Source of the DNA: Thermoproteota archaeon
GTDB lineage: Archaea; Thermoproteota; Methanomethylicia; Methanomethylicales; B66-G16
Length of the DNA stretch: 29,943 bases
Direction of reading: 5' to 3'
NCBI GenBank assembly: GCA_003649085.1
Contig: QMQV01000008.1
Coordinates: forward strand, 1-29,943
Shown: piece by piece, positions 8,594 through 16,255 of the stretch
How positions within the stretch are numbered: position 1 is the stretch's first letter
Layout: every line of letters starts with the position of its first letter
Made by a program: the position numbers and the translations under genes
The notes under the pieces: model-generated
What the model saw: the letters and a program-made list of their open reading frames with translations, nothing else
What the model was told of the DNA's origin: nothing
Database searches by the model: none

Positions 8594-9262
8594 ATGGGGC
8601 TTGCAGAGTTTTTCGTAACTGTAGTGTTGATATCAGCTTCAGGAGCTTTGGCGCCAGGGCCGCTTTTCTTCGCTACGATAATGGTGGGCATGAAAGGCGG
8701 CGGAAAAGCTGGTTTTAAGGTTTCAATAGGGCACACAATAGCCGAGTTTCCCTTAGTGGTTTTGATGGCATATGGGCTAAGTAATATCTTAGGCTCAAGT
8801 CAAGTCCAGATGTCCTTGGGAGTAATGGGAGGTTTAACGATAATAGCTTTAGGTTTTCTACAAATTTACGAAAGCTACAAGGTGGTTAGGCGAGGAGCTA
8901 AGGTAAATAGCGAGGCTATTAAGCGCAGAACATCGAAGTACTTAAACCCATTTTTCATAGGCTTTGCCTTAAGCATGTTTAACCCATTTTTCTTGCTATG
9001 GTGGGCTACCATAGGCTTAACGTTAGTAGCTGAAGCTCTCGCCTTAGCAGCTTTTACAGGCATTTTATTGATGTACATTTTCCATGTGTGGATAGACTAC
9101 GCTTGGCTTACGTTTACAGCGGCTGCTGTACATAAAAGCGAGAGGCTTGTGAGCTCAAAGACTTACAACTTAATTCTAGCGTTGCTAGGTGCGATACTAG
9201 TTCTACTTGGTGTAAACTTCATAACCAAGTCCACGATGGGCTTAGCGATAATACCCTTATGA
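8594..9262 (+). CDS. LysE/RhtB-family amino-acid exporter
   Basis: 222 residues with six predicted membrane helices. The N-terminal helix ends in ASGALAPGPLFFATIMVGMKGGGKAGF, the LysE/RhtB signature with its PGP turn, followed by GHTIAEFPLVV. Members export basic, neutral or branched amino acids, or homoserine lactones; the substrate here is unknown. A highly charged cytosolic loop (about 95-118) separates the third and fourth helices. The ATG at 8594 has a weak GGCGA Shine-Dalgarno. A possible TATA element (GCTTAAACC) sits at 8569-8577, so the gene may be transcribed alone. Confidence 0.85.
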   Translation: MGLAEFFVTVVLISASGALAPGPLFFATIMVGMKGGGKAGFKVSIGHTIAEFPLVVLMAYGLSNILGSSQVQMSLGVMGGLTIIALGFLQIYESYKVVRRGAKVNSEAIKRRTSKYLNPFFIGFALSMFNPFFLLWWATIGLTLVAEALALAAFTGILLMYIFHVWIDYAWLTFTAAAVHKSERLVSSKTYNLILALLGAILVLLGVNFITKSTMGLAIIPL

Positions 9263-9418
9263 GCTTAAACTTTAAAACTGGAAGCTAGCAAACGTTTAAG
9301 TGGAATGATTAGACTCGAAAGGTATGACCAAGCTGGGATGATTAAGGGCTTTCAATGACCACCCCCGCTCAGCTTAATATCAAGGTTAAGCGTTTAGCCT
9401 TTTGAAGTGTGAAAAATC

Positions 9419-10171
9419 TTGTACGACCCAATTGAGCTGACCGAGAAAATCAAGCCGCTGGTTGTCAATGGTAAGCTGAGGAGGTATTATAGGGTAGCTC
9501 GTGGCGGAAAATGGTATGGAGGCATAGCTACAGCTGACTGCACCGGTTGTAATCTTAGATGTGTCTTCTGCTGGAGTGGTGAACCAAGGGATAACCCATC
9601 TGTAGGGAGGTTTTACTCGCCGCAGCAAATCTTCAACGCATTAGACAACGTGGCTAGAAGGAGAAGTTACAGCCAAGTGAGGGTTAGCGGCAATGAGCCC
9701 ACAATAGGGAAAGAACACTTGCTCGAACTCATTGAGTTAGTTGAGCAAGCAGGCTACCTGTTCATATTGGAGACTAACGGCATTTTAATAGGATACGATA
9801 AGTCCTATGCACAAGCCCTTTCAAAGTTTTCAAAAGTCCACGTAAGAGTCTCTATCAAGGGCACGACACCAGAGGAGTTTTCAAAGCTAACAGGAGCTAA
9901 ACCCGAGTCTTTTGAACTTCAGCTTAAAGCACTTGAAAACCTACTTAACGCTGGAGTAAGCTGCCATCCAGCAGTCATGTTATCCTTTAGCTCTAAAGAA
10001 GGCGTCAAAGAGCTTATTGAAAAGCTACGTGAAATATCGCCAAATTTGATCTCCGAATTTGAGGAAGAATACGTCTTTTTATATCCTCATGTGCAAAAGA
10101 GGCTTGCGAGAGCAGGGATATCTCCAAGAGTATCCTATTGCCCAGATAAGATACCTCCTGAGCTAATTTAG
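9419..10171 (+). CDS. Radical SAM protein upstream of the AOR gene
   Basis: 250 residues. The SAM-cluster motif is CNLRCVFC (CxxxCxxC), preceded by an extra Cys two residues earlier (CTGCNLRC); YYRVARGGKWYGGIATADC before it and VRVSGNEPT, ILETNGIL and HVRVSIKG after it follow the radical SAM barrel. A late YCPDK Cys is also present. It is a compact archaeal activating-enzyme-like protein with no SPASM extension. In Pyrococcus furiosus a radical-SAM-type gene (cmo) lies beside aor, so a role in tungstopterin or AOR maturation is a reasonable inference here, not a demonstrated one. The TTG at 9419 is the first start after an in-frame stop. The next gene is 165 nt downstream with its own promoter. 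Confidence 0.8.
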   Translation: MYDPIELTEKIKPLVVNGKLRRYYRVARGGKWYGGIATADCTGCNLRCVFCWSGEPRDNPSVGRFYSPQQIFNALDNVARRRSYSQVRVSGNEPTIGKEHLLELIELVEQAGYLFILETNGILIGYDKSYAQALSKFSKVHVRVSIKGTTPEEFSKLTGAKPESFELQLKALENLLNAGVSCHPAVMLSFSSKEGVKELIEKLREISPNLISEFEEEYVFLYPHVQKRLARAGISPRVSYCPDKIPPELI

Positions 10172-10261
10172 CCGATGAGTTTACGAGGTTAAACTTTCTC
10201 AGCTCAACCATAGAAAAGGGGTTAAAATTTAACATCACATCCTCAAAGCTTTTAATAAATG

Positions 10262-10282
10262 TTGTGAACCTGTTTTTCACAA
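10262..10282. promoter_or_regulatory. Inverted repeat upstream of the AOR promoter
   Basis: TTGTGAA and TTCACAA form perfect 7-bp arms around a 7-base centre, ending about 12 nt before the TATA box of the AOR gene. The position, just upstream of TATA/BRE, suits an activator or repressor site. No matching copy was noticed elsewhere in the window, and the binding protein is unknown. Confidence 0.35.
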
Positions 10283-10294
10283 TTTTAGGTAATC

Positions 10295-10303
10295 CATATA
10301 TAG
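10295..10303 (+). promoter_or_regulatory. TATA box of the AOR gene
   Basis: CATATATAG is centred at about 10299 and predicts transcription start near 10325. This lies downstream of the first in-frame TTG at 10307, and so decides against that start in favour of GTG 10337, which has GGTGAT 4 nt upstream. Confidence 0.6.
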
Positions 10304-10336
10304 AGGTTGGCTACAAAACACCTTCGGGTGATTTTT

Positions 10337-12205
10337 GTGCCGCATGCCATAACAGGTAAACTTCTAAGGATAAACTTAACCGACAAAACAGCTAAAGAAG
10401 AGACAATCCCAATGGAGCTCTACAAGAGGTTTGTCGGAGGCCGAGGTCTAGCTGCCTGGTACTTATGGAAAGAAACGCCTCCAGGCGTCGATCCGTTTAG
10501 CCCCGAGAATAAGATGGTTTGGGGCACAGGTCCATTAACGGGGCTTCCAATACAGACAGCTTACACCAACTGGGTTGGTGTAACAAAAAGCCCGCTGACC
10601 TACGGCTATTGCAGGAACAGGTGTGTAAGCTACTTTGGAGTAATGATGAAGAAAGCTGGCTACGACATGATCATCTGGGAAGGCAAGGCTGAAAAGCCCA
10701 CGTACGTGATAATTGACGACGGCCACGTGTCATTTGGTGACGCGACTAAGCTATGGGGGTGCACGACCGACTTAACGCAGATAGTCATGCAGGAGATTAC
10801 TGGACCAGGCTTCGAATACGCAGTTATCGGTCCAGCAGCTGAAAAACTAGTAAGATATGCTACCGTACAATCTGGCACGAGGAGCTTCGGCAGAGGCGGT
10901 CACGGCGCTGTAATGGCTTCGAAAAACCTCAAGGCAGTAGCCATAAGAGGTACTGGAGAGCTCACAATGGCCAACCCTGAAAAAGTTAGGGAGCTTTCAA
11001 GAGAGCAGATTAAGCAGTTAGCAGCTTCTCACGGCACTAAGAGGATGCAACAGCTTGGCACGACAAACATTCACGGAATGGTTAACAAGCTTGGAGACTG
11101 CCCATATAAGAACTTCCAGTCATCGTACAACCCCAAGCACGAGAAAATCGATGAAGAGAGAATTAAGTACACCGTTAGGCATGCAGGCTGTGGACACTGC
11201 ATAATCAGCTGCTGGAAGTACGTAGCCGTCAAGGAAGGTCCATACGCAGGAGCTTGGTGCGAAGGACCTGAATATGAGACTCAGTGGGCATTCGGAGACA
11301 TGATCGACAACGACGACTTCGCCGCGATAATCAAAGCAAACCAGTTATGTGACCAGTACGGCATTGACACGATTTCAACTGGTAACGTAGTTGCCTTCAC
11401 CATGGAGCTTTATGAGAAGGGCATCTTAAAGAAGGAAGACTTAGATGGCTTAGACCTCAAATGGGGCAACATGCCAGCAGTCTTTGAGCTATTAAAGAAG
11501 ATCGCCTATAGAGAGGGCATAGGCGATATATTAGCTGAAGGTGCTGCTAGAGCAGCTAAGAAGATCGGCAAGGGAGCTGAGAAGTATGCGATGGTCGTTA
11601 AGAACATGGAGATGCCAGGCTATGAGCCGAGAGCTACTGTTGCTCACGGCTTCCAGTACTTAACTAATACAATAGGTCCAGTCCACTCAATAGGCTATGG
11701 CACACAAGAAGTATTCCAGAGACCTTGGGCAGTTGACCCAAGAACCTTCGACGGCAAGGGCGAGCTAACAGCTTTCAACCAGAACAGGCTAGCCTACATG
11801 GAGACTGTAATATGGTGTACCTTCGCCTTCAGAAGCGAATGGCACGACCCCAAGCTGCTAGCACAGATATTCGCAGCAGCCACGGGCTGGGAAGAGTTCA
11901 GCACAGTTGACACCTTCATGGTAGTAGGAGAGCGTGTATGGAACCTTGAGAGAGCTTTCAACGTAAGAGAAGGCTTAACGAGAGCTGATGAGCACTTCCC
12001 AGACAGAATTATGGAGCCAATACCAGACGGTCCAGCTAAGGGTTGCCACTGGACAAGAGAGCTTGAAAACAAGCTACTTGACGAATACTACAAAGCTAGG
12101 GGCTGGGACTTAGCAACAGGCTGGCCAACGCGCGCCAAGCTAGAGCAGCTTGGTCTCAAGGACGTAGCCGACGAGCTAGAGAAGCTAGGCAAACTCCCCA
12201 AGTAA
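10337..12205 (+). CDS. aor: Tungsten-dependent aldehyde:ferredoxin oxidoreductase family protein
   Basis: Oxidises an aldehyde to a carboxylic acid with ferredoxin as acceptor, using a bis-pterin tungsten site and one 4Fe-4S cluster. With the GTG at 10337 the protein has 622 residues and begins MPHAITGKLLRINLT, as AOR proteins do. Family motifs include FVGGRGLAAWYLW, the pterin-binding GRGGHGAVMASKNLKAVAIRG, and GPEYETQWAFG. Cluster cysteines are C285-x2-C288-x3-C292 and C494, almost the same numbers as in P. furiosus AOR (288, 291, 295, 494). The usual DSLG-type segment before the last Cys reads METVIWC, so the active-site surroundings differ from classic AOR. It could be an AOR, FOR or WOR subtype; the substrate is not readable. 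Followed by a MoaD-like gene 77 nt downstream. Confidence 0.92.
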   Translation: MPHAITGKLLRINLTDKTAKEETIPMELYKRFVGGRGLAAWYLWKETPPGVDPFSPENKMVWGTGPLTGLPIQTAYTNWVGVTKSPLTYGYCRNRCVSYFGVMMKKAGYDMIIWEGKAEKPTYVIIDDGHVSFGDATKLWGCTTDLTQIVMQEITGPGFEYAVIGPAAEKLVRYATVQSGTRSFGRGGHGAVMASKNLKAVAIRGTGELTMANPEKVRELSREQIKQLAASHGTKRMQQLGTTNIHGMVNKLGDCPYKNFQSSYNPKHEKIDEERIKYTVRHAGCGHCIISCWKYVAVKEGPYAGAWCEGPEYETQWAFGDMIDNDDFAAIIKANQLCDQYGIDTISTGNVVAFTMELYEKGILKKEDLDGLDLKWGNMPAVFELLKKIAYREGIGDILAEGAARAAKKIGKGAEKYAMVVKNMEMPGYEPRATVAHGFQYLTNTIGPVHSIGYGTQEVFQRPWAVDPRTFDGKGELTAFNQNRLAYMETVIWCTFAFRSEWHDPKLLAQIFAAATGWEEFSTVDTFMVVGERVWNLERAFNVREGLTRADEHFPDRIMEPIPDGPAKGCHWTRELENKLLDEYYKARGWDLATGWPTRAKLEQLGLKDVADELEKLGKLPK

Positions 12206-12282
12206 AACTCTCTTAAACTCCCCCTTTATTTTCCGCAAGATTTTTACCCACAGCTCTATTATCTTTATAACGTGATAGGGTT

Positions 12283-12552
12283 ATGATGAAAGTCAAAGTC
12301 ACTTTCTTAGGAGATTTAGCTACAATAGCTAAGACGAAGAATACAGAAGTAGAGCTTAGTGAAGGCTCAACGTTAAAAGACCTATTTGCTCATTTAATAT
12401 CAAGGTATGGCTCCCAGCTTAAGGAATTCTTAGACTTTTCATCTAAGAATAGAGCTTTCGTGATGATTAACTCAAGAGTTGCCATAACTGATGACGTAAA
12501 GCTGGGCAATGAAGATAACATCGTGATCTCGCCGCCAATGGAGGGAGGCTAG
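12283..12552 (+). CDS. MoaD/ThiS-family ubiquitin-like sulfur carrier
   Basis: 89-residue beta-grasp protein ending in the required Gly-Gly (PPMEGG). The C-terminal thiocarboxylate donates sulfur to cyclic pyranopterin to make molybdopterin, after adenylation by a MoeB/E1-like enzyme that is not in this window. The segments VTFLGDLATIA, STLKDLFAHLI and INSRVAITDDVKLGNEDNIVISPP follow the MoaD fold. Its place right after the AOR gene suggests dedicated pterin supply for that enzyme, a common archaeal pairing. ATG 12283 and ATG 12286 are equivalent starts. A CTTTATAAC element at 12263-12271 may give it its own promoter. The stop overlaps the convergent citrate-synthase-like gene by 4 nt. Confidence 0.88.
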   Translation: MMKVKVTFLGDLATIAKTKNTEVELSEGSTLKDLFAHLISRYGSQLKEFLDFSSKNRAFVMINSRVAITDDVKLGNEDNIVISPPMEGG

Positions 12553-13979
12553 CGTAGAGGCGCTCTACCACCGTATTTCTCCCAAATCTCAGGCAGATGC
12601 TTCTTAACTAGCTCTAACATCTCCTCGTCACTTATCGAGAGGCTTCCTTCCTCAAACTTCTTCGAAACTTCCTCGAAGATCTTAGCTACGCCAGGAGTCG
12701 TCTTATCTACGCGTTCACTGCCCTTCAAGCTGAAGTAGTAGTTTACCCAAAACGCGACACCAGCTATCCCAGAGTATGGAGTTATGCCGACTCCAGGAGG
12801 TACTCCGAGAAGCTTCTCGGTGTCGAATGGTAAGTACATTTCGACGTTCTTTAAAGTGCCATCAGCGTGTATACCAGCTCTTGTTATGTTAAAGTTTTTG
12901 CCTACTATTGGATAATAGGGAGGTATCTTATACCTAAGCTCCCTTTCATAATATTTAGCAGCCTCCGTTATCGCCTTAGTATCCATGCCGTCAAAGCCTC
13001 CCTTAATAGATGCGTATATGAAGACCATGGCTTCAAGAGGCACATTACCTGCTCTCTCCCCTATGCCGAACAATGTTGTGCTATTCGAAGCAGCTCCGTA
13101 AAGCCAAGCAGCTGTAGCGTTGACTACGCCAAAGTGTAAGTCGTTATGTCCGTGAAACTCAAGCCACTTGCTAGGCACACCTGCTAAGTGGCGTAATACC
13201 CACATAATCTTCGGGATACTCCTAGGCAGAGCTGCCGTGGGCCAGGGTAACCCGACGCCCAGCGTATCTGGCACCCTTATCTTAACTGGCAAGTCATATT
13301 TTTCAGCTAGCTTCATGAGCTTTCTAGCAAATGGCACAACGACGCCGAGCACATCTGCTCTAGTGCAATCCTCGACGTGAGCTCTCATGGCTATGCCAGC
13401 TTTAAGCCCCTCTTCGACAACTTCAAGATACTTCTCGATAACCTGGCTTCTGCTTAATCCCTTAAACTTGTAGAATATGTGGTAATCGCTAATGGAAGTT
13501 AACATGCCAGTTTCTTCAAGTTTAGCTTCTTTAACAGCTTTAAGATCTTCCTTGCTAGCTCTAATCCAACCAGTTATCCTAGGGTTATTATAGCCGAGCT
13601 GCTTTAACCTTTCAACAGCCTCCTTATCCCTGCTAGTGTATAGGAAGCATTCCGTGAAGTTTATCTTACGATTAGGTCCGCTAATCTTATTTAGAAAGCC
13701 ATAGATCTTGATGATCTGCTCAACAGTATAAGGTTGTTCCATAGCTTGCTGGCCATCTCTAAACGTAGTATCTGAAATCCAGATTTCATCTGGTATTTCC
13801 ATTGGCACGACAATTCCATCCCAGACAGCTTTTGGCGGGAGATCCCATGGAAATATCTCCTTATACAACTTGGGCTCCTTAACATCCACAACTTCGTAGT
13901 CAGGGTAGTCAACAGCTTCACTTTTAATAGCTTTAAGCAGCTCCTCCTTCTTTACATAATTTTCAGCCAAAGACCTCAC
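12549..13979 (-). CDS. Re-citrate synthase-like enzyme (IPMS/homocitrate synthase superfamily)
   Basis: 476-residue DRE-TIM metallolyase that would condense acetyl-CoA with a 2-oxoacid. Metal and active-site motifs are SDTTFRDGQQ (69-78), HGHND (276-280), GIGERAGNVPLE and NITRAGIHADG. The N-terminal part KEPKLYKEIFPWDLPPKAVWDG, then TGWIRA, TGMLTSISDYHIF and HVEDCTRADV, follows the pattern I know for Re-citrate synthases of anaerobes rather than leucine-pathway LeuA, and there is no LeuA regulatory domain. I infer citrate synthesis from oxaloacetate; homocitrate synthase or another 2-oxoacid condensation remains possible. The start is GTG 13979 by the longest frame; TTG 13970 after GGTGAGG is an alternative. 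It is convergent with moaD and lies downstream of the ferredoxin on the same strand. Confidence 0.8.
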   Translation of the reverse strand: MRSLAENYVKKEELLKAIKSEAVDYPDYEVVDVKEPKLYKEIFPWDLPPKAVWDGIVVPMEIPDEIWISDTTFRDGQQAMEQPYTVEQIIKIYGFLNKISGPNRKINFTECFLYTSRDKEAVERLKQLGYNNPRITGWIRASKEDLKAVKEAKLEETGMLTSISDYHIFYKFKGLSRSQVIEKYLEVVEEGLKAGIAMRAHVEDCTRADVLGVVVPFARKLMKLAEKYDLPVKIRVPDTLGVGLPWPTAALPRSIPKIMWVLRHLAGVPSKWLEFHGHNDLHFGVVNATAAWLYGAASNSTTLFGIGERAGNVPLEAMVFIYASIKGGFDGMDTKAITEAAKYYERELRYKIPPYYPIVGKNFNITRAGIHADGTLKNVEMYLPFDTEKLLGVPPGVGITPYSGIAGVAFWVNYYFSLKGSERVDKTTPGVAKIFEEVSKKFEEGSLSISDEEMLELVKKHLPEIWEKYGGRAPLR

Positions 13980-14086
13980 CGCAACGTTTTGAAGCTTTAA
14001 GTCTTATCAGTTTAGAATTTGCAGTTAATAATCTTTATGCACTGTCCAAGAAGCTAGATTTAAACACTTTAAACTTTCTCATCAAT

Positions 14087-14093
14087 AAAAAAA
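14087..14093 (-). terminator. T-rich terminator after the ferredoxin gene
   Basis: On the minus strand a run of seven T lies about 32 nt after the ferredoxin stop, preceded by a shorter T5 run. Archaeal polymerases terminate at such runs without a hairpin. Confidence 0.5.
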
Positions 14094-14124
14094 GGTGAGT
14101 TTTCAAAAATGGCGCTTCTCGCTT

Positions 14125-14328
14125 CTACTCCGTAACCGTTATTGCTTGCGTTGGGCACTGTGAGACGCAAGCCATGCACATTATGCATGCGTCGTTGTTC
14201 ACAACGACAGCTTTCTTCTGCCCTGGATACTCCGGTAACTCTTTCATTTCAAAGACTCCAGATGGGCATACGCTTACGCAGATTTCATCTCCATTGCATT
14301 TCGCGTGGTCGACAGTCACTTTAACCAT
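14125..14328 (-). CDS. Two-cluster ferredoxin with Asp in the first cluster motif
   Basis: 67-residue low-potential electron carrier. The second motif CIMCMACVSQCP is a standard CxxCxxCxxxCP. The first reads C11-N-G-D14-E-I-C17-V-S-V-C21-P: the second ligand position is Asp14 instead of Cys. This is the same substitution as Asp14 in P. furiosus ferredoxin, and a similar Asp occurs in Sulfolobus-type ferredoxins that carry a 3Fe-4S cluster. The protein therefore probably holds one normal 4Fe-4S and one Asp-ligated 4Fe-4S or 3Fe-4S cluster. It is a natural acceptor for the nearby AOR, though it lies on the opposite strand. The ATG has GAGGTG 8 nt upstream, and a minus-strand TATTTAAGT TATA box lies at 14365-14373. 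Confidence 0.9.
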   Translation of the reverse strand: MVKVTVDHAKCNGDEICVSVCPSGVFEMKELPEYPGQKKAVVVNNDACIMCMACVSQCPTQAITVTE

Positions 14329-14523
14329 AAAATTCGCACCTCGCCTAGGGTGTTGTTCCCACTTACTTAAATAACCTGCGGTTTAAGCAAAGTCTTAATT
14401 AACTAAACTAGGGCTTTGATTCGGCTAAGCTTTTTGAAATAGCCTATAGCCATCACACTAGACATAAGCTTTATTAATGTTGCAAGAATACTTGGCGGGG
14501 AAGCGTTGAGGACGTGTTAGTAT

Positions 14524-15384
14524 ATGTTTGCAAAGCGTTTCGCACATTTAACTAGCGTACATCCCTGCTATGGGGATAAAGCTCACTTTACCTATGCTAG
14601 AATACATTTACCTGTTGCTCCTAGATGTAATATCCAATGTAACTATTGCATAAGGTCTATAAACAAATGTGAGTATCGACCTGGTGTAGCATCCAGATTG
14701 TTAGCTGTTGAAGATGCAGTTAAAAGAGTTGAGCAAGCTGTTAAACTTTATAAAAATAAACTTAAGGTTGTAGGCATAGCTGGTCCTGGCGAGCCTTTAG
14801 CAAATGAAGCGACTTTTCAACTACTTAAGCAAATCAATGAGAAGTTTCCAAACTTAATAAAGTGCATTGCGACTAATGGCTTACTACTTCCTGATAAGGC
14901 GAGCTTACTAGCAGATTTAGGTGTAAAAGCTGTAACAGTAACTGTAAATGCCATTGACGAACATGTAGGAGCTATGATATATGAATGGGTTTTTCACAGG
15001 GGCAGAATCTTGAGGGGTGTTGATGGAGCAAAGGTCTTAATTGAAAATCAGCTTAAAGGCATTGAAGAAGCTTATCGCGTTGGTCTCGTAGTTAGGGTTA
15101 ACTTCGTGTTAATACCTAGCATAAACGATAAAGAGGTCACGAAAGTTGCTAAAGAAGCTGCTAGTAGAGGGGCAGTTATGATGAACATCATCCCGTTAAT
15201 ACCCTTGCACAAGTTTAAAGACTTGAGACCCCCTACGTGCGAGGAGCTTAGAAAAGCTAGAGATGAAGCTGAAAAATACATTCCACAGTTTAGGCTTTGT
15301 AAACAGTGTAGAGCTGATGCATGTGGCATCCCCGCGTTCGAAAAAGCCCCTATGTTAAGCATTGGTAAGCGTCTTCACGGCTAA
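14524..15384 (+). CDS. NifB-like radical SAM protein
   Basis: NifB fuses two 4Fe-4S clusters and inserts carbide to make the 8Fe core of nitrogenase cofactor. This 286-residue protein has the NifB set: HPC (13-15), AHFTYARIHLPVAPRCNIQCNYC with the SAM cluster at Cys35, 39 and 42, Cys49 followed by E-Y-RPGV, AGPGEPLAN (86-94), ATNGLLLPD, PLIPLHKFKDLRPPTCEEL, and the C-terminal CKQCRADACG (Cys259, Cys262). No NifX-like domain follows, as in short archaeal NifB. The region after Cys42 differs slightly from canonical NifB (CEYRPGVAS rather than CVNESRPGVTS), so activity may have diverged. No nifHDK, nifE or nifN is visible. The ATG at 14524 has a TTTATTAATG promoter element at 14470-14479. The stop overlaps convergent trm5 by 4 nt. 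Confidence 0.85.
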   Translation: MFAKRFAHLTSVHPCYGDKAHFTYARIHLPVAPRCNIQCNYCIRSINKCEYRPGVASRLLAVEDAVKRVEQAVKLYKNKLKVVGIAGPGEPLANEATFQLLKQINEKFPNLIKCIATNGLLLPDKASLLADLGVKAVTVTVNAIDEHVGAMIYEWVFHRGRILRGVDGAKVLIENQLKGIEEAYRVGLVVRVNFVLIPSINDKEVTKVAKEAASRGAVMMNIIPLIPLHKFKDLRPPTCEELRKARDEAEKYIPQFRLCKQCRADACGIPAFEKAPMLSIGKRLHG

Positions 15385-16250
15385 GGCTTCTCCACGTAAA
15401 TGTCTAAAACCACTTGGCTAATTTTCGGTCCTACGCTTCTAACAACTCTTTTAGACCGTACTTCATAAGATACGCCAAGCTCTTGGAGCTTTGTAGCTAC
15501 CTTCTCCTCAGCCTTCTGTAAAGCTTCTAAATCCTTAGAAGCGTATATGTGATCGTAGTAGTGTATCCACCCTCGTCTTCTCAAAGCTATTAAAGCATAG
15601 CTTAAGTAGTCGTAGGCCAGTTCAGGCAGCGGCATTAAAACTCTAGTGAATTTGTTTGGCATTGAAAGAGCTACGTTCTTCGAATCCCCTAAAATTGGTA
15701 TGACCTTTCCTTCAAGCTTGTTAAGCTTAACGTTTTCAACCATGTAGTCAAAAGCATATGGGTTTATGTCGACTGAGTAGACAATCGCTTTATCTGTTTT
15801 CTTAGCCAATATTATTGAGAAGCAGCCAACGCCAGCGAACATGTTTAAGACGAGCTCATATCTACTCTTACAGCTTTCTTCAACAATCTTGGCAATGCGC
15901 TCTCTCTCATATAAAAGCCTTGGCGAGAAATACACCTTAGCTATGTCGACCTTAAAGATACAGCCATGTTCCCTATGGTAGGTCTCCGTCCTTTTTTCGC
16001 CGGCAAGCCACTCTATGCCTCTAACCCTGGTTATGCTCTGAGCTGGGCTCACTTGTCGAAAGACGGCTTTAACGTTATGCATCTCCCTTAATATGGCCTC
16101 CGCTATAACCTTTGACTTGCCTAATAATACATCTGGTACCTTTATGATAGCTATGTCGCCTATCACGTCAACGCCTTTGAGCATTAACTTGGCTTCTTCA
16201 GGCGAAAGAACTTTAGCAGCAGCTTTTCTTACAATGCTTTCTCGAACCAT
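15381..16250 (-). CDS. trm5: tRNA (guanine-N1)-methyltransferase, Trm5 family
   Basis: SAM-dependent enzyme making m1G37 in tRNA, which prevents frameshifting and starts wyosine synthesis in archaea. The D2/Rossmann part shows VDIAKVYFSPRLLYERERIAKIV, NMFAGVGCFSIILAKK (SAM motif I), YSVDINPYAFDYMVENVKLN and LMPLPELAYDYL where family members have an NLP-type motif. The start is ATG, 5 nt after the PINA stop, so the two genes form an operon. At 289 residues it is shorter than many archaeal Trm5 proteins (about 330) and seems to lack the separate N-terminal D1 domain that reads the tRNA elbow. A TYW2-like aminocarboxypropyl transferase is the main alternative, because the two share this fold. 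Confidence 0.88.
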   Translation of the reverse strand: MVRESIVRKAAAKVLSPEEAKLMLKGVDVIGDIAIIKVPDVLLGKSKVIAEAILREMHNVKAVFRQVSPAQSITRVRGIEWLAGEKRTETYHREHGCIFKVDIAKVYFSPRLLYERERIAKIVEESCKSRYELVLNMFAGVGCFSIILAKKTDKAIVYSVDINPYAFDYMVENVKLNKLEGKVIPILGDSKNVALSMPNKFTRVLMPLPELAYDYLSYALIALRRRGWIHYYDHIYASKDLEALQKAEEKVATKLQELGVSYEVRSKRVVRSVGPKISQVVLDIYVEKP

Positions 16251-16255
16251 AAGCT

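Noticed and set aside
9301..9360. Possible C/D-box sRNA (ATGATTA-like boxes)
   Set aside because: No proper C box RTGATGA with matching D box CTGA at the right spacing.
10014..10280. Minus-strand 88-codon frame overlapping the radical SAM 3' end
   Set aside because: Mostly antisense to a conserved gene; no recognisable product and no promoter support.
10307..10336. TTG 10307 as start of the AOR protein
   Set aside because: It lies upstream of the transcription start predicted from the TATA box at 10295-10303; GTG 10337 has GGTGAT before it and gives the normal AOR N-terminus.
14142..14374. Plus-strand open frames across the ferredoxin gene
   Set aside because: Antisense shadows; the minus strand encodes a clear two-motif ferredoxin with Shine-Dalgarno and TATA box.
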